Assembly: GCA_035578175.1 (NCBI GenBank)
Contig: JAQMRL010000003.1
Coordinates: 82,595,969-82,659,968 of the forward strand
From: Catonia carolina
Lineage: Eukaryota > Arthropoda > Insecta > Hemiptera > Achilidae
Length of the DNA stretch: 64,000 bases
Direction: 5' to 3'
The notes beneath the pieces are model-generated. The model ran no database searches and had not been told where the DNA came from. It saw only the letters and a program-made list of their open reading frames with translations. How positions within the stretch are numbered: position 1 is the stretch's first letter; each line of letters begins with the position of its first letter. A program made the translations under genes and the position numbers. Positions 59,301 through 64,000 of the stretch are shown here, piece after piece.

Positions 59301-62037
59301 TCAAAAGCTTCTATCCTCTTCTTTTCTACAACCCCTATCACCCACATTTCACTTCCGTATAATGCTACACTCCAAACATAATGTTTTAAGAAATTTTTCC
59401 TAATCTGTAGATCAATGTTTGTACTCAGTAAGCTGTTTTTCATTTCAAAAGCTTCATGTGTTATATGAAGTTTAAATAAAACTACAGCTTGCGTTTGCGA
59501 TTAAATTCACACAATGAATCCTGAATGACATAACTATGCCTAGAAGAGATTTTTGCGTTTATTAACTTATGGGCACATATCATCTGATTTATCTTAAACG
59601 GTTCTCAAAATGTTTTCAGTCAATTAATTTTAAACTTGAAAATAATCAAAAAATTGGTTGTAAATACAGATGATCATTGGATTAACGTGGTCCTTAAGCA
59701 AAGTTTGACTGTGATTGGATTAGTTGGTAGATTGCTTAGCAGAAATAAAGAACTGGTGGCAAATTAAACTATGCAATTTTGGCACCAGAAGAGCCACACC
59801 ATCAAATCTATTATTCAATTGTTTAACATGTTGAGCTTGGTGACTGGGAAATCACAGATGTGTGGCTACGCCGACGAGCCATTGCAGTGAGGGAATGCCA
59901 TGATGCCTCAAGGTGTCTGCGTCAGTTGGCCACACAAACGATCTTGCTTATTTGTTCATCTATTCATTAACTAAATATGTAGTACGGTATCTTACGACTT
60001 TTTTTTTGTTGCGTGATTATAATATGTACGTTTATTATTGTATAATGTACAGTACGTGAGAAATTTGGTGCATAGAAGTTGCGAGTCTCGAAGTAACAGA
60101 AATTACTTTTGTGTTATAATTAAACTAATTTTATGTAAAAATGTATTATTCTTACCTTTTCTTGCTAAAAAGAAGTTAACTAGGAATGGAAAAATTTGTG
60201 GAATAAAAGATATACTTAAATAATTTATTATGATATACAGTAATCCCTCGGTACCCATGGGGGGTTACGTTCCGGAGGGTTACCGCGGTTCGTAAAACCG
60301 CGGATAATACCTTATATGAACGAAAAGATGGGGGTTAGGTTCTGAAGGAAAAGTCCTGTAGTCGTTTTAGGTGTTTAATAGTTTTAGCTACATATTACCA
60401 TTATTATAATCTATGAATATTTAATAAATACAGTACTGTACGTATTAAAAATTTAAGTTGCTTTAAAGTAGTTAGTTATGGTTGTTTACTTCTTCTTTTC
60501 CTTGTGAACTTCTTTGTATGGTATCACCAGCTCCTGGAGTCCTCTTTTGAATTGAATGGCCCTTTCCATGACGGTATCCATCTCCAACATGTAATCAGCA
60601 AACTGCGTTGCCATGCTAAGGATCTCGTTGATGGTTTGTGAAGAAATGCTTGGCTTTGTTTTGGGATTGTCAAAGAAACAAAGAACTGTACATACTTACG
60701 AAGAAGTTAGACTGACACATGGAGGAAAAGTTACGGAGAAATCACAGTATCGCGTCTGGGCGTACTTATTGGCGGCCGTCGCCGTACTAGTGCGTGACTC
60801 AACATGATACGAACGCTAAAACATTTACTCAAACACGTAAGGTGACGCATGTTTTTGGAATTGTATGACTTCTCTACCTCCCACCAAGTACAGTGTACAC
60901 AAGGCAAAATTACGTAAGTATTTTAAGGTTTTAGGCCTACAGAAATAGTCCACGGATACCAAGGTATTACTGTAATTACGTCGCACTAGGAAGTCTTAAT
61001 TGACTAAACTTTTAAAATCCATTTAAAAATTCCTGGCAATTGGTAATAAAAGATGACCTTGAATGTAGCAGTTGTAGGATCGGTCTAAATGCCTGAACAA
61101 CATTTACTAACACTGCTTGGGTATCGGTGATTAAACAATTAAAGCTATAAAAATGTAGTAGGGTATATGACACCTAAAGATGTGAGACGGCCTGGGGAAC
61201 AAACTTGATTTGCCGCCTTAAGGCGCCAGTCGGGCTGAACATGTTAAAATTAGTTTTTTCAAAAATATAATTAGCCATTCAGATTTTAACAATTTTTGGC
61301 TAATCAGCGCATTATAAGGATCTTATCACCATAACAATTATAAAATTTATATTTATATAGTTGTAAATAAATAAATAAGAATGTGACCAGTTAGAATTGC
61401 AAAAATAAACATGTTAAAATTTATTAGCAATTTTAATGTATTGAGTAGTTTCATTATAAAATTCTTATTCACTTCTCAAAATCTTGAACATACGGTGTAA
61501 CAATCACATCATGAGAATTGAACTTTGCAACGTCGCCAAAATAATAGCACCATTGAATCGTTGATTAATTATTTTTTTATTTGCTTTAAAAATCCTGAAT
61601 GATGGTGTCCTTTTCAGAACCATGTAGAAATTATTTTAATCTGTCTGGTAGAACTCTGTATTTAAAGGCAAAGAGAATCTCCATTTAAAACATATAGGAG
61701 CACATTTTGCGTTTAAAATAATTTTTTGATCGATATTTTTGAAAATGAAATTGGGAGGAATAGCTTTTGAACTCCAGAAAATGTAATTTGTTTTGGAGTA
61801 CATTCTTTGTTAAACAGAATGAGCTGATAACTGAACTATTACTTACTGTTGATTTAGCAATAGGGCCAAAAATAGGAATAAGTTTTTAAAAAATGATTAG
61901 TTATAAGTTATAAAAGTAGTAATGTGTTTTTGTTTGTTTTTTTTTTGCAGCAGGGAAATAAATTTTGAAGTAAGAAGTTCAAAGGAGAGAGACGAGCTAT
62001 TGGACAAAAAAGTCGCTAATTACGTAATGATGAAAAA
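47375..62037 (+). CDS. RRM-domain protein gene, 5' part (3' end uncertain)
   Basis: Firm exons: 47375-47550 (ATG; exon starts at 47344 after TTTGTAG), 48968-49028, 52981-53087, 56287-56436, 57775-58035. All junctions are GT-AG; B/C joins in phase 0, the others split an Arg codon AG|A. Probable further exons: 58857 to about 58936, and 61951-62037. Residues about 66-140 form an RNA recognition motif: the first strand FKLFVKSIP matches RNP2, and NWAHVSF sits where RNP1 belongs but lacks its usual basic and aromatic pattern. Then come a Ser/Lys-rich linker, GRGVTRE and an acidic DDDLDDN stretch (about 170-205), and a helical REINFEVRSSKERDELLDKK in the last exon. It should bind RNA weakly or act as a protein-binding RRM. 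I do not recognise it; an RRM/Tudor germline protein (Vreteno or TDRD10 type) is speculative, and no Tudor domain lies in the window. A TAG in frame at 62051-62053 would end it if the last donor is not used. Confidence 0.75.
47592..48550 (-). pseudogene. Mariner-family relic, split by a piggyBac-like MITE
   Basis: In the first intron of the RRM gene. The minus strand reads KWFENGRRSVNSDLSSGRPS and a helix-turn-helix-like stretch, then HHDDAPAHSSN, PYSPD-like debris and GHWFDDIET, in the order of mariner transposases (compare HDNAPAH..PPYSPDLAPCD). The middle with the first catalytic Asp is gone, and stops occur. The left edge GAGGTGTGCTCCAAAAGTAT looks like a mariner terminal repeat. Confidence 0.65.
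47889..48247. mobile_element. piggyBac-like MITE (359 bp) nested in mariner relic
   Basis: TTAA (47885-47888, 48248-48251) flanks inverted ends CCCTTTTAAGACTG and CCCTTTTGGGACCG. Removing it brings the two mariner pieces together. Confidence 0.75.
50113..50508 (-). mobile_element. Non-autonomous Helitron (396 bp), minus strand
   Basis: Read on the minus strand: A|TCTATACTAATATTATAA at the start (50508) and CGAAGCCGGGCAGGCCATG then CTAG|T at the end (50113). Both Helitron ends are intact. Lies in the second RRM-gene intron. Confidence 0.8.
50575..50730 (-). mobile_element. tRNA-derived SINE, minus strand
   Basis: CATTACTGCTAATGCAGACG body, then GAATCTGGAATCAAACCTGG (B-box complement) and AGAAGCCAGTGCTGCGCTAACC head complement. 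Confidence 0.65.
51600..52250 (-). pseudogene. Relic of an IS630/DDE-type transposon, copy 2
   Basis: Inverted relative to 17236-18290 and without its MITE. On the minus strand from 52169 the frame reads [20 protein letters not shown], then CDVSLSTI and KKEVKDMKK with stops between. The N-terminal DNA-binding part is all that survives; no catalytic motif is seen. Confidence 0.55.
52368..52545 (+). mobile_element. tRNA-derived SINE with A-tail
   Basis: Head GGCCGCATTGGCATAGTTGG, B-box GGGTTCGAATCCCATTCAGG, body CCATCTGCATTAGCAGTAAT and GTCTGACGTTAAACC, then an A-run. Same family as the SINE in 31629-32313, so it is a SINE rather than a tRNA gene. Confidence 0.75.
53380..54748 (-). mobile_element. 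Intact mariner-type transposon (1369 bp)
   Basis: TA duplications (53378-53379, 54749-54750) enclose 27-bp inverted repeats with two mismatches: CCGTGCGTTCGGAAAGTCGC on the left, CCATGCGTTCTGAAAGTCGC on the right, both continuing TGTGCAC. The sister MITE at 18.0 kb shows the uninterrupted site AATATATAACAGAGCT. Confidence 0.9.
53517..54581 (-). CDS. Mariner-type transposase, intact frame
   Basis: The 354 codons are unbroken, close to the mariner norm of about 345. The N-terminal half has two helix-turn-helix-like regions (SVEERIFLVEYVF, and KKSMRKLTQQHNIGLATAHK) separated by SGRPPKLDE. The catalytic half shows FYTDEAWFH (first Asp), GWFQQDGATAHT (second Asp) and LWPARSPDLTPPDFFLWG (third). 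There are 38 residues between the Asp of QQDG and the Asp of PPDFF, against 34 in classical mariner. The true start may be the second Met (residue 6, MVLSVEER), as the first five residues are not typical. It binds the terminal repeats and moves the element by cut and paste into TA. The frame starts 168 bp inside one end and stops 137 bp inside the other. Confidence 0.9.
   Translation of the reverse strand: MLLDAMVLSVEERIFLVEYVFREGDKYSDLVKRKFSEKFPDSIIPHRNAVRTLIEKFRATGSVEDAERSGRPPKLDEQKLLDISDSMAQSPKKSMRKLTQQHNIGLATAHKAVRQELKLFPYKVRCVQELKPSDNDKRLNYCHWFQRFINQNSEDILDVTFYTDEAWFHLGGYISSQNTRVWSTTNPCALHEQSLREAKIGVRVAVSRARIVGPIFFANTINSERYCFDILENFTHQITQVEMNNGWFQQDGATAHTSNISMAFLRNVFGERIISKNLWPARSPDLTPPDFFLWGAAKQTVYRNRPHTIDELKAAITAYIQGITVLQLRKVFANKMKRVQCCIDANGGHFEHLL
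55085..55605. mobile_element. Two fold-back units of the GTTTCAGTGG family
   Basis: Unit 1: arms about 55085-55145 and 55168-55230 (ACCTATTT..GTTGCCTTT paired with AAAGGCAACTATAAATAGGT). Unit 2: arms about 55430-55475 and 55532-55605 (GCTGCTTTGATTTCTACT paired with AGTAGAAATCAAGGCAGC-like sequence), with GGTGGATCCACCGAAACATG inside. Both carry the core seen at 43.9-45.2 kb. Confidence 0.65.
55640..57774. other. Introns of the RRM gene, mostly unremarkable
   Basis: Apart from the exon 56287-56436 I see only a relic at about 56465-56560 (CCCCCGACGAAAAAAAGGGG hairpin-like start and TCCTGAACTGATTTTT, a motif seen in common insect repeats) and AT-rich DNA. Confidence 0.4.
58130..58856. other. Pyrimidine-rich intron stretch
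   Basis: 58140-58390 is C/T-rich on the plus strand, resembling 49560-49800. 58430-58700 is less AT-rich and may be mobile-element debris (an inverted pair ATGTCACCGGAGTGACAT at 58569-58586). No exon recognised. Confidence 0.4.
58950..59450 (-). pseudogene. Non-LTR retrotransposon 3' fragment
   Basis: The minus strand encodes the C-terminal reverse-transcriptase region (MKNSLLSTNIDLQIRKNFLK, SVALYGSEMW, KIRWVDKISN) and ends in CCAGTTGAGAGACCGATGAC plus an A-rich tail (T-rich at 58945-58972 on the plus strand). It is truncated beyond about 59450. It begins just after the probable RRM-gene exon at 58857. Confidence 0.75.
60238..60972. mobile_element. Pogo-like element (735 bp), degenerate
   Basis: TA duplications (60236-60237, 60973-60974) flank ends CAGTAATCCCTCGGTACCCA and CAGTAATACCTTGGTATCCG. 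GGTTACGTTCCGG and CCGCGGTTCGTAAAACCGCG inside match the group that includes human Tigger relatives. The minus strand near 60480-60640 is coding-like (LSMATQFADYMLEMD, then a shift), perhaps the transposase tail. Confidence 0.7.
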
Positions 62038-62108
62038 TGTAATATTTATACATTAGATTTAATTTAGTTACAATCTAGTTCTATGTTTATGATTATGTGC
62101 TATTGGCT

Positions 62109-63090
62109 TTTTTTACAATTGGATTTTTTTTTTGTCGATCAGTCTCTCGACTGGTTTGATGAAGTTCTCCTAGTTGTTCTATCTTGGCCAAGTCGTTTCA
62201 TATCTACATACCGTAACACCCTACTTCTTTTGTAACTTGCTTTATATATTCTAACCTTTGCCTCCCCCTATAATTCACTCGCTCAGTATTACTCTCCATT
62301 ATTGATAGACCAATACCGGGATGTCTAAAGATATGCCCCACTAGCCTACCCCGTAAAATGGTAAAATCCTTCCATATACTCATTTTTTCATCCACTCGTT
62401 TGAGAAAAAAATTACTTATTTACTCTAAATTACTTATTTTGTCCACCCACCTAATCTTTAACATTTTCCTATAACACCACATTTCAAAAGCTTCTGTCTT
62501 CTTCCTTTCTACAGCCCCTGTCACCCACGTTTCACTTCCGTTTAATACTACACTCCAAACAGTGTTCTAAGAAATATTTCCTAATCTGTGTAAGTCAATT
62601 TTTATAGTCAGTAAGCTGTTTTTCATTTAAAGGGCTTTTCTAGCTTGAGCAATCCTACTTTTGATATCACTTGTGCTTCTACCATCCTTCATTTTACTCC
62701 CTATATAGCAAAATTCCCCAACTTCCTGTATGTTTTCATTGTGTACTTTTAAATTTCTCTTCTAAACTACTCTTGCTGGTGTACAACACTTTCGTTTTGT
62801 TCTTATTAATTTTCATAAAGTAATCCTTTCTCATGATCTCATCCATTCCATTTAAGATATCCTCTAGTTCTTTCTTTGTCTCAACTAATACACTACTATA
62901 TCATCGGCTAATCTCAGTATTTTTATTGTTTCTCTTTGAGTTTTTATTCCTGTGTCAAATTTTTCCTTCACTTCATTTAAAGCCTCTTCTATATACAGGT
63001 TAAAAAGTAGTGGTGACAATGAACATCCTTGTTGTACACCTTTTCTTACAGCAACCTCTTTTTCGTACCCCTCAATTCTCAAAACAGCCG
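62109..63090 (-). pseudogene. Non-LTR retrotransposon fragment with reverse transcriptase core
   Basis: Same family as 58950-59450 (shared CCCACTAGCCTA.., GTCCACCCACCTAATCTTTA). The longer copy reaches the catalytic core on the minus strand: KGVQQGCSLSPLLFNLYIEE and LADDIVVY (the ADD active site). Frameshifts separate this from the 3' part. The 3' end is CCAGTCGAGAGACTGATCGAC plus an A-run. Confidence 0.75.
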
Positions 63091-64000
63091 TTTGATTCTT
63101 ATACAGACCGTAGATAACTTTCCGTTCTTTGTATTGTATTTGTATTAAAACTAAATCTAAAAACCTTGAAAATGCGTAATTTATGTTTTTTGCCCCGTAC
63201 TGTTTGAGATTTTCTTGCTGTCAAGTCATGCCATCTTTATAAATAACACATTGTGCTTGTAGCTTCCTATTTATTGTTCCATGTATTTCAAAGTCCTTTC
63301 TAACAACTTAATTCCTTCACTGTATATATGTAGGAAAACTGTGACTAGACTATTCCACTTGCATCATCGCATATTTATATTTATGTGTCAAGTTCACATA
63401 ACACCCTTAACCCTTATAAAACATTTCCATTTCATAAAAATGTTTTCATTATCGATCACATTGTAGCAAAGTTGTGGAGCCATGACCGATAAAATGGAAC
63501 AATGATTAGCTAAGATGGATAATTGAGATTTTACTGTGTACTGAAAGATTTGTCTATTTCATCAAGCTTAAGATTTTTCATAATATTATAATTTGATATT
63601 ATAAAGTCACATTTTATTTATTGCGTTTTAGTGTTCATTGTATCTTTATGGATAAATTAAAGTAAACAGTTTTATACGAGTCAATTAAATAGATTATACA
63701 TAAATAAGAAGATTAAATTGAAAACATAGGAAGTATAAAGGTTCGTAAAAATGAATAACACTGAATGTTTCAAAATAAATATCAGTGTTTTAAAGTTATG
63801 TGTAATTTTAAGTTTTACTTATTGCTAAATTATTAATGAAATAAAAGAGCAACTCTAAACAGGTTTTTTCTATAATTGTTCTATGTGAGTACCATTTGTC
63901 ACATGACACGCATCCAGCCAATACAAGAGTTCATCTCATATGTAAACAACAATCGTTGAGTAATTGATGCAACGGCTGCTTCAATCTTTTTTCTTAAATA
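63091..64000. other. AT-rich DNA at the window end
   Basis: No exon I can support. A short inverted match (GGCTGGATGCGTGTCATG on the minus strand near 63900-63925) relates to the repeat at 6493 and 41963. Confidence 0.4.

Overview
This is AT-rich nuclear DNA from an animal, most likely an insect. Genes are split into short exons with consensus GT-AG junctions and kilobase introns. There is a takeout/juvenile-hormone-binding-type gene (an arthropod family), and the repeats are those typical of large insect genomes: tRNA-derived SINEs, non-LTR elements, Helitrons, mariner, pogo-like, piggyBac-like and fold-back elements. I cannot fix the order; some remnants look hemipteran, but that is impression only.

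Three host genes are supported. (1) The last two coding exons of a takeout/JHBP-like secreted protein gene (+ strand, 1366-4662); the 5' part lies outside the window. (2) A complete six-exon quinoid dihydropteridine reductase gene (- strand, 29722 down to 11146, 236 aa); all exon phases agree and it carries the nucleotide-binding and catalytic motifs of the family. It recycles tetrahydrobiopterin, the cofactor of the aromatic amino acid hydroxylases. (3) The 5' part of an RNA-recognition-motif protein gene (+ strand, from 47375, at least five firm exons and two probable ones). I cannot name it; a germline RRM/Tudor-type protein is a guess. The three genes have no visible functional link.

Nearly everything else is mobile DNA or its debris. 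The best preserved are a 4.4-kb DNA transposon with about 520-bp inverted repeats and TTAA target duplications (36937-41311), whose transposase frame is broken by one in-frame stop, and a 1.37-kb mariner-type transposon (53380-54748) with an intact 354-aa transposase, inserted inside an older MITE. A non-LTR reverse transcriptase fragment (22230-23775) lies in a reductase intron. Nested insertions, target duplications and empty sites allow several insertions to be ordered in time.

Between the reductase gene and the large transposon lies a satellite array with an 87-bp period (30880-33652), split by a retroposon with 12-bp target duplications and by a piggyBac-like element. Fold-back elements sharing a core around TGTTTCAGTGGATCCACC cluster at 43.8-45.3 kb and 55.1-55.6 kb. 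A short retroposon present in three copies keeps an open frame of about 75 codons in each; this is the least explained coding signal. There is no operon, CRISPR array or prokaryotic feature.
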